A stretch of 64,000 bases of DNA from CALWOS01 sp963595735. Its GTDB lineage: Bacteria; Bacillota; Clostridia; Oscillospirales; Oscillospiraceae. How positions within the stretch are numbered: the first letter of the stretch is position 1; each line of letters opens with the position of its first letter. The notes under the pieces were generated by a model. The model did no database searches. It was given only the letters and a program-made list of their open reading frames with translations, and was not told the DNA's origin. A program made the position numbers and the translations under genes. Of the stretch, positions 41,061 through 50,941 are shown piece by piece. The DNA is taken from the NCBI GenBank assembly GCA_963595735.1, contig CAVBJJ010000008.1:1-64000 (forward strand), read 5' to 3'.

Positions 41061-42020
41061 ATGAAAAAGACACTTGCACTTGCTCTTCTTCTGGTGCTGG
41101 CTTTGTGCAGCCTGACCGCCTGCCGCGGCAAGACTGTTACGACCGCAGAGCCGACCACTGCGCCCCAGGCGGCCGAAGCTCCCGCCCCCTCCGCCGCTGC
41201 GGATTGCCCGGTCACGCTGGAGGATATGTACGCGACCAACGAGCTTTCCGCCGTGCTGCGGCGCTATCCCGACGGCGTTGGCATGACGCTGGAGCTGCTC
41301 AACGAGGACGGCTCTTCCGCTCCGGTCAGCAGCAGCTGGTTTACCGCCCAGGAAGCCGGCCTGGCCTGCGACAGCACCTCCTCCAGCACCGCCGGCTACA
41401 CCCTTTACACCTCCCTGCGCCCCCAGGACAACGCCAGCTTTGCCGCCGCGGATGACGGCAGCATCAAGCTGCTGACCCTGTACACGCCGGAGGAATTCCG
41501 CGCCCAGGTGGTCAAGGACTGGCTTGCGCCCCCCACCAACGCGGAGGAGACCATTACCGACTGGGAGGAGACGGACGCCGGGCTGGTGATCCACACCCAG
41601 ATCACCCCCACCGACAGCGCCGGCTTCAGCTCCCAGGCCAGCTACACGCTGGATGCGGACACCCTTCAGCTGCGGAGCTACACCATCACCTACTATGAGG
41701 GCGAGACCCAGGCCATGTCCTCCCGCTACACCCCCGATTACGCCGGTCAGGCGCCGGAAAACAGCGACTTTGCCGTCAACACCCTGACCCAGGGCGCAGA
41801 GCTGTGTACGGTGAATGTCAGCTTTGAGATCCACGATGGCGACGCCGTGACCAACGCCTCCGGCAGCTATTCCGTGGACAAGGATACCAGCGTGTGCCTG
41901 TCCACTCTGTACCAGCTGGAGCTGTATATGGACGCGGAGCACACCACACCCATGGAGAGCAATTATCTGGACACGCTGACGGAAAACCCGACCTCGATCT
42001 ACGCGGTCGTGACCAAATAA
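41061..42020 (+). CDS. Hypothetical lipoprotein
   Basis: 319 residues. Start ATG 41061, 8 nt after AAAGGA; an ATG at 41052 overlaps that site. A lipoprotein signal ends LCSLTAC (Cys21 position), then a Thr/Ala/Pro-rich linker (about 28-50) leads into a beta-rich extracellular domain without recognisable motifs. Internal pairs of YTLDADTLQLRSYTITYYEGET-type strands suggest an LppX/outer-layer sensor-like fold, but no family is claimed. Single gene between terminators. Confidence 0.7.
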   Translation: MKKTLALALLLVLALCSLTACRGKTVTTAEPTTAPQAAEAPAPSAAADCPVTLEDMYATNELSAVLRRYPDGVGMTLELLNEDGSSAPVSSSWFTAQEAGLACDSTSSSTAGYTLYTSLRPQDNASFAAADDGSIKLLTLYTPEEFRAQVVKDWLAPPTNAEETITDWEETDAGLVIHTQITPTDSAGFSSQASYTLDADTLQLRSYTITYYEGETQAMSSRYTPDYAGQAPENSDFAVNTLTQGAELCTVNVSFEIHDGDAVTNASGSYSVDKDTSVCLSTLYQLELYMDAEHTTPMESNYLDTLTENPTSIYAVVTK

Positions 42021-42044
42021 GCCTCCCCCCTCCCCGCAAAACGA

Positions 42045-42086
42045 CAAACTCCCAAAGCGGCAACTGCCGCTTTGGGAGTTTGTGCT
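42045..42086. terminator. Bidirectional terminator between the two lipoprotein genes
   Basis: Very long near-perfect palindrome (CAAACTCCCAAAGCGG with its complement, 42045-42060/42067-42082) between convergent genes. Confidence 0.85.
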
Positions 42087-42122
42087 TGTCTGCTTGTGAA
42101 ATTATCAAAAATCCAATCGCGC

Positions 42123-43232
42123 TCAGCCCTCCAGCGGGAACAGCTGGTTCATATCCAGTTTGGAAAAGGCCTTGCTGTATTCCACCTTGCAGTTTTCCAG
42201 CGCCTCGCTGATGGTATTATCATCCAGCCAGGCGGCAGTCAGGTAGCGCAGATCCAGCGACGCGCCGGCGGCGTCATTACCCACCACCGTGTCCGGCTGC
42301 AGGGGCAGGCGCAGCACCAGATGCAGCCCGTCCGTGTCCTCCACAATGGCCGTGTGGTAGTCTTCCAGCTCCTGCAGCGCCTGGGAAAGCTCCTGGGAGA
42401 CCGCCTCCGGGTCAAACAGCGTTGCGCTGATCTCCCCGTATTCGTTTTCCTCCGCCAGCGCCGCAAAGCGCTCGCCGATGGCGGCAGTTCCCTCCTCTGC
42501 GGTAAGGCTGTCCCGCAGCTGCTCCAGCTTTGCCCGTTGGGCCGTTGTGTCCTCGTCCTGGCCGGTCTGGCTCAGCAGCTGCATGCCGTATACATAGCCC
42601 CGCCCCTCGGCAAAGGACATGACATCTTCGTCCGTCAGGTTCTCCCCCATCTCCCCATAGGTCTGGGTAAAGCGCTTGCTGTTGCGCAGCACACTGCGGT
42701 TGACAGCGGTGTAGTAATCCTCCGGCATACGCAGGGAAGCCAAATAGCTTTGCAGCCCCTCCTCCGTGCCGTCGCCATAGGTCTCCATGTCCTGCTTGCG
42801 ATTTGCCTCCAGGGCGGCCTCGTCCTCCTCGTTCAGAGTAATGCCCGCCGCGTCCGCCAAGTCATCCATGATGCAGAATTGGGCGGCGTTCTGCTGGGCA
42901 AGGTTGAGGAAGTATTCCCCGTATTCCGTATCTGTGCCATCGCCGATTGCCCCGCTCCAGGAGGTAATGTTCTCGGGCGGAATGGACTGGAGCAGGCTGG
43001 AAAGCCAGTAAAAATAGGCATCCCAGCGCAGGGACTGACCGTTGATGGTCATGACCTCCGTGTCCGGCTCCAGGGCGGCATAGGCCGCGTCAAAGTCCCA
43101 GTTCCCCGCGATGGCCGCTGCCTCTGTAGCGGCGGGGGTCTCTGTGGCGGCGGGAACAGCTTTGGTGCTGCATCCGGAAAACAGGCTCAGCGCCAGCGCC
43201 AGGCTCAGTCCGATGAGGATTGGTTTTTTCAT
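42123..43232 (-). CDS. Lipoprotein with SurA/PrsA-like chaperone architecture
   Basis: 369 residues. The signal peptide ends in the lipobox LFSGC, followed by a Thr/Ala/Pro linker. The N-terminal domain has MTINGQSLRWDAYFYWLSSLLQ, then helices with NLAQQNAAQFCIMDDLADAAGITLNEED and later DEDVMSFAEGRGYVYGMQLL. This is the pattern of foldase lipoproteins: SurA_N-like helices around a peptidyl-prolyl isomerase region. A catalytic rotamase motif is not obvious, so it may be chaperone only. Convergent with the lipoprotein at 41061. Confidence 0.65.
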   Translation of the reverse strand: MKKPILIGLSLALALSLFSGCSTKAVPAATETPAATEAAAIAGNWDFDAAYAALEPDTEVMTINGQSLRWDAYFYWLSSLLQSIPPENITSWSGAIGDGTDTEYGEYFLNLAQQNAAQFCIMDDLADAAGITLNEEDEAALEANRKQDMETYGDGTEEGLQSYLASLRMPEDYYTAVNRSVLRNSKRFTQTYGEMGENLTDEDVMSFAEGRGYVYGMQLLSQTGQDEDTTAQRAKLEQLRDSLTAEEGTAAIGERFAALAEENEYGEISATLFDPEAVSQELSQALQELEDYHTAIVEDTDGLHLVLRLPLQPDTVVGNDAAGASLDLRYLTAAWLDDNTISEALENCKVEYSKAFSKLDMNQLFPLEG

Positions 43233-43385
43233 AAGTTTTCTCCCTATACACAGTTTGTTTGTTTATTATACTGCATCCTGCCTTAAATAGAAAGAAAAAT
43301 TTGTTGAACCCCGTCCGGCGTCCGCCGCCGGAGCCGATGCGTGGCAAAAAATTTGCCGTTCGACAAAAGCAGTGTCCCTTCGCTC

Positions 43386-43414
43386 TTTACAAAAGCTCCC
43401 CCGGGGGCTATACT
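43386..43414 (+). promoter_or_regulatory. Promoter of a candidate small RNA
   Basis: TTTACA (43386-43391), 17-bp spacer, TATACT (43409-43414), with no coding gene downstream before a terminator. Confidence 0.6.
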
Positions 43415-43420
43415 CAAAGC

Positions 43421-43510
43421 ACAGCTTATCCAATTGGGGAAGCTCAGCAATATCTTTATCCCACAACCCTGTTTGGCGGGCAGTCATCGTCTTGACTGCC
43501 CGCGTTTTTT
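43421..43510 (+). ncRNA. Candidate small non-coding RNA
   Basis: A stretch of about 90 nt bounded by a near-consensus promoter and a strong terminator (GCGGGCAGTCA/TGACTGCCCGC, 43476-43503, then T6). A 5' hairpin AGCTT/AAGCT (about 43424-43443) is followed by an unpaired pyrimidine-rich region. No start codon with a ribosome binding site is seen, and it does not match any riboswitch class I recognise. It lies between two minus-strand genes, so it is not a leader for an adjacent plus-strand gene. Confidence 0.5.
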
Positions 43511-43530
43511 GTGCTTACCCCCCCGCCCTT

Positions 43531-43581
43531 TCCCAAAAAACATACGATCCCCGGCGTGAGTGCATTCTCACGCCGGGGATC
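43531..43581 (-). terminator. Terminator of the MBG/SLH surface protein gene
   Basis: Perfect 15-bp stem (43546-43560/43567-43581), 6-nt loop; on the minus strand it is followed by GTATGTTTTTT. The 43582-43731 spacer contains no gene. Confidence 0.88.
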
Positions 43582-43731
43582 TCACATTTCCTCTTTCTTT
43601 TGCCGCGCTGCGCAATTCCCCCGCGCGGCGCGGCAGCGGTGCAACCGCAATGCTGCACGATCCGCAGCGCTTTTCCCCCGTTTATCCAAAGGGAGCGGAG
43701 CGCGCCCCCCTTTGGTCAAACAAAGCGCCGC

Positions 43732-46700
43732 TTACTGCATACTGCGGTACAGGAAGCTAACAATCTGTGCTCTGGTGCAGGTTTCCTCCGGGCCAAACAG
43801 CCCCTCGGCCACACCTTTGGTGATGCCCTTTTCCGCCGCCCAGGCGACTGCCTTGGCATAATAGGCGTCCGCAGACACATCCCGGAAGCTGGCTGCGCCG
43901 GCCGCCGGCTGGCCATTGGCACGGTACAGGAAGGTCACGCTCTGGGCGCGGGTGCAGGTCTCCTCCGGGCTGAAATGGGTGGCGTCCGTGCCGATAGTAA
44001 TGCCCTTCTCCACTGCCCAGGCAACCGCCTTGGCATAGTAGGCATCCGCGGGCACATCGGAAAAGCTGCGCAGGCTGCTTGGCTCCGGAGAACCCGCCGT
44101 GCGCCACAGGAAGGTGACGATCTGGGCACGGGTGCAGGCGGCATCCGGCGCAAACAGGCCATCGCCCACACCGGAGGTCACGCCCTTGTCCGCCGCCCAG
44201 CGGACGGCGTCATAGTAGTAATCGTCCTGGGAGACATCGGCAAAGTCCTTGTCCTCCCGCTGCTTGACAAAGCTTGCCTTGACCTCTGTCTTGCCATCGG
44301 GCATGACAAAGCTGTAGTCGCCGTCGCCCTTATCCGTGAGCGGCAGCTTTTCGCCGTTCTTGTCCGTGACGACAAGATCCTCCAGGGTGTATCCGCTGTC
44401 CGGCGTGACGGTGATGGTCACGGTGCTGCCCTTGGCGGCCTCCTTGGGCTGGGCGGTTACAGTGCCGTTTTCGCTCTGCTCCGGGATGACCACGGGATAG
44501 GTGACTGTTCCTCCGCCACCGCCGCCGGAGGAGCGTCTGACAATGGACAGGGTGCCGGGGACATAGGTAATGGCATAGTTGCCGCCGGCATCCGCCCCAT
44601 CGGCCAAGATCTTTGCGCTGCCGGGCTGGGTCATATCCGGCGCGGCGGGGTCATAGGACAGGCGCGGCGCCGTCAGCAGGGCATCCTCGCCCAGGAGTCC
44701 CTCGACCGTGTAATCCACATCCCGCTCCGGCTTGCTCAGGTCAGGCGCCGTGCCGTTGACATGGCTGCGCTTGTCCTTGACCGTGATGGTCACCGGCGCG
44801 GGCGCAAGCGTGAAGTCATAACGCTTGGCTTCGTCCGTGCCATCGCTCCAGACAAAGTTCTTCGCATCCAGAAGCGCCACCGTTACCGTGTACTCTCCGG
44901 CGTTCTTCTGGATATTCCCGGTGACGCTGTAATTGGCGTTCTCAGCAATGTTATAGGTCTGCTCCTCGCCGGTGTAGGTGAACGCCGTATCGTCCTTTGC
45001 CGGGACGGCCACCACCTGCCGGGCGATGGTGAAGTCATAGCCCTTGGCTTCGTCCGTGCCATCGCTCCAGACAAAGTTCTTCGCATCCAGAAGCGCCACC
45101 GTTACCGTGTACTCTCCGGCGTTCTTCTGGATATTCCCGGTGACGCTGTAATTGGCGTTCTCAGCAATGTTATAGGTCTGCTCCTCGCCGGTGTAGGTGA
45201 ACGCCGTATCGTCCTTTGCCGGGACGGCCACCACCTGCCGGGCGATGGTGAAGTCATAGCCCTTGGCTTCGTCCGTGCCATCGCTCCAGACAAAGTTCTT
45301 CGCATCCAGAAGCGCCACCGTTACCGTGTACTCTCCGGCGTTCTTCTGGATATTCCCGGTGACGCTGTAATTGGCGTTCTCAGCAATGTTATAGGTCTGC
45401 TCCTCGCCGGTGTAGGTGAACACTGTATCGTCCTTTGCCGGGACGGCCACCGCCTGCCGGGCGATGGTGAAATCGTAACTCTTGGCATCATCGGTACCAT
45501 CGCTCCAGATGAAGTTCTTCGCATCCCGCAGTTCCACTGTTACCGTGTACTTGCCGGCGTTCTTTTGGGTATTTCCGGTAACACTGTAATTGGCGTTCTC
45601 AGCAATGTTATAGGTCTGCTCCTCGCCGGTATAGGTGAACGCCGTGTCATCCTTTGCCGGGACGGCCACCACCTGCCGGGCGATGGTCACGGTGACGCTG
45701 GCTTCCGCTGTGTCCTCGTGGTTGCCGTCACCAAGGGACTTGTAATACACCGTGTAGGTTCCCGCCTGGGTGGCGGTGGGCAGCGCCGCGCTGTAGACGC
45801 CCTTTGCACCCAGCTTATACTGGACTTCACCGGTGGCGCTGGTCGCCGCAGACTCCAGCAGCGCCTGGGCCTGCCCGGTGTAAACCAGGCCGGTCTTGCC
45901 TTCCGGCGCACTGATCTCGCCGGGAGCCTTGGCAATATACACGCCGGTTTTGGTGAACTGCGTGGTATACCCGTCGGCAAAGCGGTAATTCTTTCCTACC
46001 GGCGTGTACAGCAGCATCAGCTTTACCACAACTTCCTTGGCGTCCTGCACATTTGCGCTGTTGAACTCTGCCGACGCAATGGTATAATCCGTCCGGGTCA
46101 GCTGCTCTCCGTCTACCAGCCCCGCAAAGCGCACGCCGGCCACGAGCGCCATGCGGTTGCCGGTATAGGTCTTTTCCAGGATCTCCACATCCTGAATGGT
46201 GACCTCCCTGCTGTGGATGCTCGCCAGCGCCCGGGTCTGAGAGCTTTCCCGATCCAGCGTGTAGTTCTTCGCCGCCGCGCCCTGCAGGCCAAGCGTCAGA
46301 TCGACCGGCCGATCCGCTCCCGCGTCTTTCTCCATAAAGGCCGCGGCAATGGTCAGGCTCACATCATCGCCGGACACCACCCCGGCAAGGCTGCCGCGGT
46401 CTTTCACCGTGGCGGAAACGGTGCCGTCATAGGTCTTGCTCTGCACGGTGATCCCCGTGGCGGTCAGACTTCTGGGCTTCACTGTGAATGCCGCCGGGGC
46501 TGTGGTAAAGGCCTCGTAGTTCTCCGTTGCGCCGATCACGGCGTACAGATAATAGCTGCCGGCATCCAGCCTGGTCTCGCTCGTCCAAAGCGTGCCGTTC
46601 CGGCTGCTGTTTTCGGTGCTGTAATAATACTGCACCGTTCCGGCTTCCGGATTGCGGGAAACGCCGGGGGTAAACGGCGCGTTGCCATAAGTATAGTCGG

Positions 46701-49700
46701 AAACATCCGTCACCTCGGCGGTAAATTGCGCCTTGTTCACGGTTACCGTGACCGAAATGTCTTTCACCGTCTCATAGTTCTGGGTGTCACTGGGGGTAAA
46801 GGTCGCCGGGAACTGGTGCTCGCCCGCACTGCCCACGGACTGGCTGCTGTCCTGCCATGTCCAGCCCTCGGGCAGGCGCACCTGCGCCAGCGTGTCGCCA
46901 TAGGTGGCGGTCAGGTTCTGGGGCACGGTGTAGACCGGCTTGGCCTTGTAAATGGTAAAGTAGGCCTCGCCTTCAAATTGCAGGCTGTAGTTTGCCGCCA
47001 GAAAGCCGGTTTCCGTGTTGTCCACCAGCGCAGCCTTGTCCGTGATGAACGGATACTGTCCCACGGTCTCGCCCACTTTCCGGGTCAGACCGGTCAGCTT
47101 CGGCACCTGGCCGGAAACCACATTGTTAAAGGTGTATTCATACTCCCGGGGGTTCGGGTTGCCATAAATTTTGCTCTGGGGCTGGAGAATGGTGCAAACC
47201 AATGTCCGGGGGCGGATGGTAAAGGAGACATCCTTTTCCGCCGCCTGATAGTTGGGCGCTGCCGGCGCGGTGATACGCAGGGTGTAGCTGCCGGCATTGA
47301 CCGGCCCTGCGTCCGCACCGCTGCCCAGCGCCGTCTCGCCCTGATACCAGGTATACTCCAGCGTGCCGGAGTAGCCCGCCGTTGTTTTCACGCCGGTCAC
47401 GGCGGTCTTTTTGCCGTCATAGTCCCGGTTCAGCTGGCTGATCTGGTCGGTGTCGATGACCACCGTCTTGGGCAGGATGGAAAAGTTCGCCGTGCCGATA
47501 TAGATCGCGGTGTCCGTCTCGCAGCGGACGGTCACGGTGTAGTCCCCGGCGTCCGTGGGTCGGGCTTCCAGCTTGCCGCCATCCCGTGTGGCGTAGGTGA
47601 CCTGCGTTGTGCTGTCCTCCGGCGTAGTGAACATCGGGTTTTGCGCCGTTTCGCCGTAGGTCCAGCTTTCCATGGTGACCGCCAGAGGTTTCTCCTGCTT
47701 GGCTATCACATTCACCGTGACGATCAGCGGCAGCTGCTCATAGTTTTTGCTGCTCAACCCCACGGTGACCGTGGCCACGCCCTGAGCCGGCGGGGTGATG
47801 TCGGAAAGCGGTTTCATGGTAATGCGCAGCTTGCCGTTTACCACCGTGGCGGACTGCACTCTGTCGGAGGTATAGTTGACGCCATAGCGGTTGACCGCCA
47901 GATCGCCGCCGTGGCGCACGCCCTGGGTCACCTCGGCCAAATCGACCGTATAGCTTCGCTCCGCTGCCGCAGGGTAGGCGTCCACGCTGGCATTCACCGG
48001 GGTCTCGCCGGCATCGGCGGACTTTTTGCCCACGGTCAAACCCTGGGTGCAAACCGCTTCGTTGGTGTTGTCGGTGGCGGAGATCGTCGCCTCGATGATA
48101 TAGGCTCCCGCGTCGATGGGATCGCCATCCAGGGGAGTCTCGCTGGTTTTGGTGTAGCTGTCGTCCGCATTCTTGGTGGCCGGATACCAGCGGAAGCTGG
48201 TCTGGTCGTACAGATCCAGCTTCACGCGCTTACCGTCGTGAATCAGGATCTCACCGTCCGTGGGCGGGGCGAACGCGCTGCCATTGAAGAATTTTCCATG
48301 GGGATAGCCGTTCCAGGCAATTTCCGGCGTGGCCTTGGCGATCGTGACCGTCACGGAGCCCTCCAGCGCCAGGTGATCCGCGTCCTCCGGAATGCGATAG
48401 TAAACGGTATAGGTCCCAGCTACGATCCCGGTGGGGATTTTGTCGGCATAGGCGTCCGTTTTAGACAACCGGTACTGCATGGTCAGCCCGGCGGTATCCG
48501 CCGCGCCCGCCGTGATCAGCTCCTGCTCCTTGCCGTTGTAAACCAGCCCCTCGATGGCCGCGGGCGGAGTACCAGTCTGGGCGCTTTTGGTGATCGTCAG
48601 CTTCCGTTTGCTGCTCTGGCTGGTGTAGTTGTCCTTGGTGGCCACTGTCCAGACCCAATAGATGCCGGGCTTTGCGAAGCTGTGGCGATGGGTGTAGTAC
48701 CAGTTGGTGTCGATTTCCTCATAGGTGACCTCATCCCCGCTCCAGGTGATCAGATCCCCGGCATTTTTGCCGCTTGCGTCAATGGGCTGCAAATAAAATG
48801 TGACATCCGCGCCGGTGGTGTTGCAGCTGCGGCGGAAGATCAGCTCCTCCCCTGCGGCGGCTTCTCCGATGGTTCCGGTCAAACTGGAGACTTTATTGAT
48901 CCACATACCTGCATAGTTGATGGGCAGGCTCTCTATGCTGACATTTTGCAGGGTGTCTCCCTCCGGTATGGAGTCGCTGTCGTACCAATAGTAACTGCTG
49001 CCATCGGCCGGATGGATCTTATAGCCGATTCCGTCTCTTGCCAGCACATTTTTCAGCGTGGCTCCATCGCTTACGGTCAGAGTTCCGATGACCGCGCCCA
49101 CATTGTTGCTGGTGAGCTTTGCATCGGCGCCCTCGACCACCACCTTGTCGATGGTGCCGCCGGCGTACTCGAACTGATTTTCTCCCACAACCTTTATGCT
49201 GTTAAACGACACGGTTCCGCTCTTTACGGTCAAGGTACCGTGGATGGCATGATCCGCAAGGGTAATGCAGAACGCCCTGGGAGCAGTAATGGTATAGTCG
49301 CCGGTGATATCCTGCAGCAGGCAGAAGCTTCTGCTCGGATCCTCTACCGCGGCATGGATGCCCTCCTGAAAATCGGTGTAGAAAAACAGGTTGCCCAGGG
49401 TCGCCACGGCCTGTGCGCCGCAGAATGTGCACTTGCCATCAGAGTCAAAATCGTGCTGGCAGGCCGCCACCGCCAGATAGCGCCCCATGCTTACCGCATT
49501 GGGTACATCCTCAGTGGCCACCAGACTTCCCAAATCGGAGCCGCTGCCGCTGTAGTTGTAGTAGCAGTAGCCCTCCGGCAGGAGATCGGCATAGCTGACA
49601 TTGTTCTGCAGGTAAAAACTCCGGATATTGCCGCCATAGAACTGCACCTTTCCGCCGTATACATCCAGCTGGAGGCAGCTCGTTGCCGTGCTGCCGCGGA

Positions 49701-50916
49701 ACTCCACATCGCCGCCCGACCGCACGGCCAGGCCAATCGCGCCGCTGCCGCCGCTGCTGTCCTTGACCGTCAGCTTGCCGCTGCGGTTGTAGCCGCCGAT
49801 GTTCAGCGCATATCCGTCCAGGCTGTGGCCGTTCAGGTCAAGGGTCAGGGTCTTGTCCACATAAATACCGTCCGACAGCGGAAGCTGTTTTTTCGCCGCG
49901 ATCACGGTCACGGTGCTGCCGTCCGGCGCGTCTTTGATGGCGCTTTTGATGTCGGCATAGAAATTGCCCGCATCGTCCTGGGCAACCGCCGCCTGCACGG
50001 TGACCTTCGCCGAGGCATTCAGGAGCGTGTTCCCGACCGGGTGCACATACAGCGTATAGACGCCTGCATCGAGATCCGCCGTGGTGGTCACGGTGACAAT
50101 GTACTCGTGCTCCGCCGTTCCCGGCTCCACCGCTGCGTCAATGCGCTCGTCTAATGCGTTATTTTGTATATACGCATTGAGTGCGTCCGTGCCGTCATAG
50201 CTCACGGTAAAGCGCGCGGACTGGCCGGCGCAGATCTCCGCCGTTTCCGGCGTAAGGCGCAGGGTCGGGGCGGGCGGGGTCTCCCCGCTGCCCACATTGG
50301 TGAGCTTTTTGGCCACCGCGTCGCCTACATAATAGGTATCATCGGCAAAGGTGACGGTCGTTGCCGCATCGTCTTCGGAAGCCGCGCCATACAGTGTGCT
50401 GCCGGTGGCCGCCGCGCGCAGCTCCACTGCTTTCTCGGAGCCGGAAATCGACACGGCATCGTCGGTGTCGACCTGCAGGCTGCCTTTCACGCCGACCTTC
50501 CCGCCGCTGACGGTGGCAGCGCCCTGGGTAAGGGTCAGGCTGCCTGTAATGGCCGCTTCTGCATCCGCCGGGGCGGTCATGCGAAAGGCCTCTTCCGAAC
50601 AATCCACCTTTACATTGCCGACAATGGTGCCATTTTGCAATGTTAAGGCACCATAGACCTCCACCGCTCCGGTGATGGTATATCCGGCCATGTCGATCGT
50701 CAGTGCTGAATAGCTTATGATCTCATCCTCCGTCACATTGTCCAGCAATGTGATGGTGGCGTCTTCCCCCTCGTCCAGAGCATCTTGCAGGGTCTCGTAC
50801 TTTGTGTCTCCCATCTGCGCCACATAGTGCGGCTCTTCCTCCGCCAGCGCCACGGTGGGCAGCAGGCTCAGGCAAAGCGCCAGGCACAGGCACAGACTCC
50901 CAATTCTTTTTTTCAT
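43732..50916 (-). CDS. Giant SLH-anchored surface protein with MBG repeats
   Basis: 2394 residues. A signal peptide (MKKRIGSLCLCLALCLSLLPTVALAEE) leads to an N-terminal repetitive region with beta-helix-like strands (about 30-650), then many MBG-type immunoglobulin-like repeats (pattern YTGxxQ...NAGxYTVTV). These include four near-identical 73-residue copies at about 1745-2040. A GGGGGGTVTYPVV linker, a short beta repeat (SENGTVTAQPKEAAKGSTVTI) and three C-terminal SLH domains follow (FADVSQDDYYYDAVRWAADKGVTSG and two more). SLH domains bind pyruvylated wall polysaccharide. The start at 50916 follows AAGGAGGAG. Likely an adhesin or S-layer-associated protein. The MalT-like regulator gene lies 25 nt upstream on the same strand. 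Confidence 0.88.
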   Translation of the reverse strand: MKKRIGSLCLCLALCLSLLPTVALAEEEPHYVAQMGDTKYETLQDALDEGEDATITLLDNVTEDEIISYSALTIDMAGYTITGAVEVYGALTLQNGTIVGNVKVDCSEEAFRMTAPADAEAAITGSLTLTQGAATVSGGKVGVKGSLQVDTDDAVSISGSEKAVELRAAATGSTLYGAASEDDAATTVTFADDTYYVGDAVAKKLTNVGSGETPPAPTLRLTPETAEICAGQSARFTVSYDGTDALNAYIQNNALDERIDAAVEPGTAEHEYIVTVTTTADLDAGVYTLYVHPVGNTLLNASAKVTVQAAVAQDDAGNFYADIKSAIKDAPDGSTVTVIAAKKQLPLSDGIYVDKTLTLDLNGHSLDGYALNIGGYNRSGKLTVKDSSGGSGAIGLAVRSGGDVEFRGSTATSCLQLDVYGGKVQFYGGNIRSFYLQNNVSYADLLPEGYCYYNYSGSGSDLGSLVATEDVPNAVSMGRYLAVAACQHDFDSDGKCTFCGAQAVATLGNLFFYTDFQEGIHAAVEDPSRSFCLLQDITGDYTITAPRAFCITLADHAIHGTLTVKSGTVSFNSIKVVGENQFEYAGGTIDKVVVEGADAKLTSNNVGAVIGTLTVSDGATLKNVLARDGIGYKIHPADGSSYYWYDSDSIPEGDTLQNVSIESLPINYAGMWINKVSSLTGTIGEAAAGEELIFRRSCNTTGADVTFYLQPIDASGKNAGDLITWSGDEVTYEEIDTNWYYTHRHSFAKPGIYWVWTVATKDNYTSQSSKRKLTITKSAQTGTPPAAIEGLVYNGKEQELITAGAADTAGLTMQYRLSKTDAYADKIPTGIVAGTYTVYYRIPEDADHLALEGSVTVTIAKATPEIAWNGYPHGKFFNGSAFAPPTDGEILIHDGKRVKLDLYDQTSFRWYPATKNADDSYTKTSETPLDGDPIDAGAYIIEATISATDNTNEAVCTQGLTVGKKSADAGETPVNASVDAYPAAAERSYTVDLAEVTQGVRHGGDLAVNRYGVNYTSDRVQSATVVNGKLRITMKPLSDITPPAQGVATVTVGLSSKNYEQLPLIVTVNVIAKQEKPLAVTMESWTYGETAQNPMFTTPEDSTTQVTYATRDGGKLEARPTDAGDYTVTVRCETDTAIYIGTANFSILPKTVVIDTDQISQLNRDYDGKKTAVTGVKTTAGYSGTLEYTWYQGETALGSGADAGPVNAGSYTLRITAPAAPNYQAAEKDVSFTIRPRTLVCTILQPQSKIYGNPNPREYEYTFNNVVSGQVPKLTGLTRKVGETVGQYPFITDKAALVDNTETGFLAANYSLQFEGEAYFTIYKAKPVYTVPQNLTATYGDTLAQVRLPEGWTWQDSSQSVGSAGEHQFPATFTPSDTQNYETVKDISVTVTVNKAQFTAEVTDVSDYTYGNAPFTPGVSRNPEAGTVQYYYSTENSSRNGTLWTSETRLDAGSYYLYAVIGATENYEAFTTAPAAFTVKPRSLTATGITVQSKTYDGTVSATVKDRGSLAGVVSGDDVSLTIAAAFMEKDAGADRPVDLTLGLQGAAAKNYTLDRESSQTRALASIHSREVTIQDVEILEKTYTGNRMALVAGVRFAGLVDGEQLTRTDYTIASAEFNSANVQDAKEVVVKLMLLYTPVGKNYRFADGYTTQFTKTGVYIAKAPGEISAPEGKTGLVYTGQAQALLESAATSATGEVQYKLGAKGVYSAALPTATQAGTYTVYYKSLGDGNHEDTAEASVTVTIARQVVAVPAKDDTAFTYTGEEQTYNIAENANYSVTGNTQKNAGKYTVTVELRDAKNFIWSDGTDDAKSYDFTIARQAVAVPAKDDTVFTYTGEEQTYNIAENANYSVTGNIQKNAGEYTVTVALLDAKNFVWSDGTDEAKGYDFTIARQVVAVPAKDDTAFTYTGEEQTYNIAENANYSVTGNIQKNAGEYTVTVALLDAKNFVWSDGTDEAKGYDFTIARQVVAVPAKDDTAFTYTGEEQTYNIAENANYSVTGNIQKNAGEYTVTVALLDAKNFVWSDGTDEAKRYDFTLAPAPVTITVKDKRSHVNGTAPDLSKPERDVDYTVEGLLGEDALLTAPRLSYDPAAPDMTQPGSAKILADGADAGGNYAITYVPGTLSIVRRSSGGGGGGTVTYPVVIPEQSENGTVTAQPKEAAKGSTVTITVTPDSGYTLEDLVVTDKNGEKLPLTDKGDGDYSFVMPDGKTEVKASFVKQREDKDFADVSQDDYYYDAVRWAADKGVTSGVGDGLFAPDAACTRAQIVTFLWRTAGSPEPSSLRSFSDVPADAYYAKAVAWAVEKGITIGTDATHFSPEETCTRAQSVTFLYRANGQPAAGAASFRDVSADAYYAKAVAWAAEKGITKGVAEGLFGPEETCTRAQIVSFLYRSMQ
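44802..45677 (-). repeat. Four tandem 219-bp repeats inside the surface-protein gene
   Basis: Units begin at about 44802, 45021, 45240 and 45459, exactly 219 bp (73 codons) apart. The central two are nearly identical at DNA level; the outer two diverge at their edges. Each encodes one MBG-type module (AKDDTAFTYTGEEQTYNIAE...). Such identity points to recent expansion and probable copy-number variability. Confidence 0.9.
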
Positions 50917-50941
50917 GGGTCTCCTCCTTGCTTGTTCTCTC

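Noticed and set aside
44802..45677. Regularly spaced repeats considered as a CRISPR array
   Set aside because: The unit is 219 bp without unique spacers and is in frame with a coding sequence; no cas genes are present.
43372..50154. A 2260-codon open frame on the plus strand, opposite the MBG/SLH gene
   Set aside because: It mirrors the minus-strand gene, which has a signal peptide, SLH domains and a ribosome binding site. The plus-strand translation has no known domains, no RBS and begins in a terminator region; it results from GC-rich codon bias and repeats.
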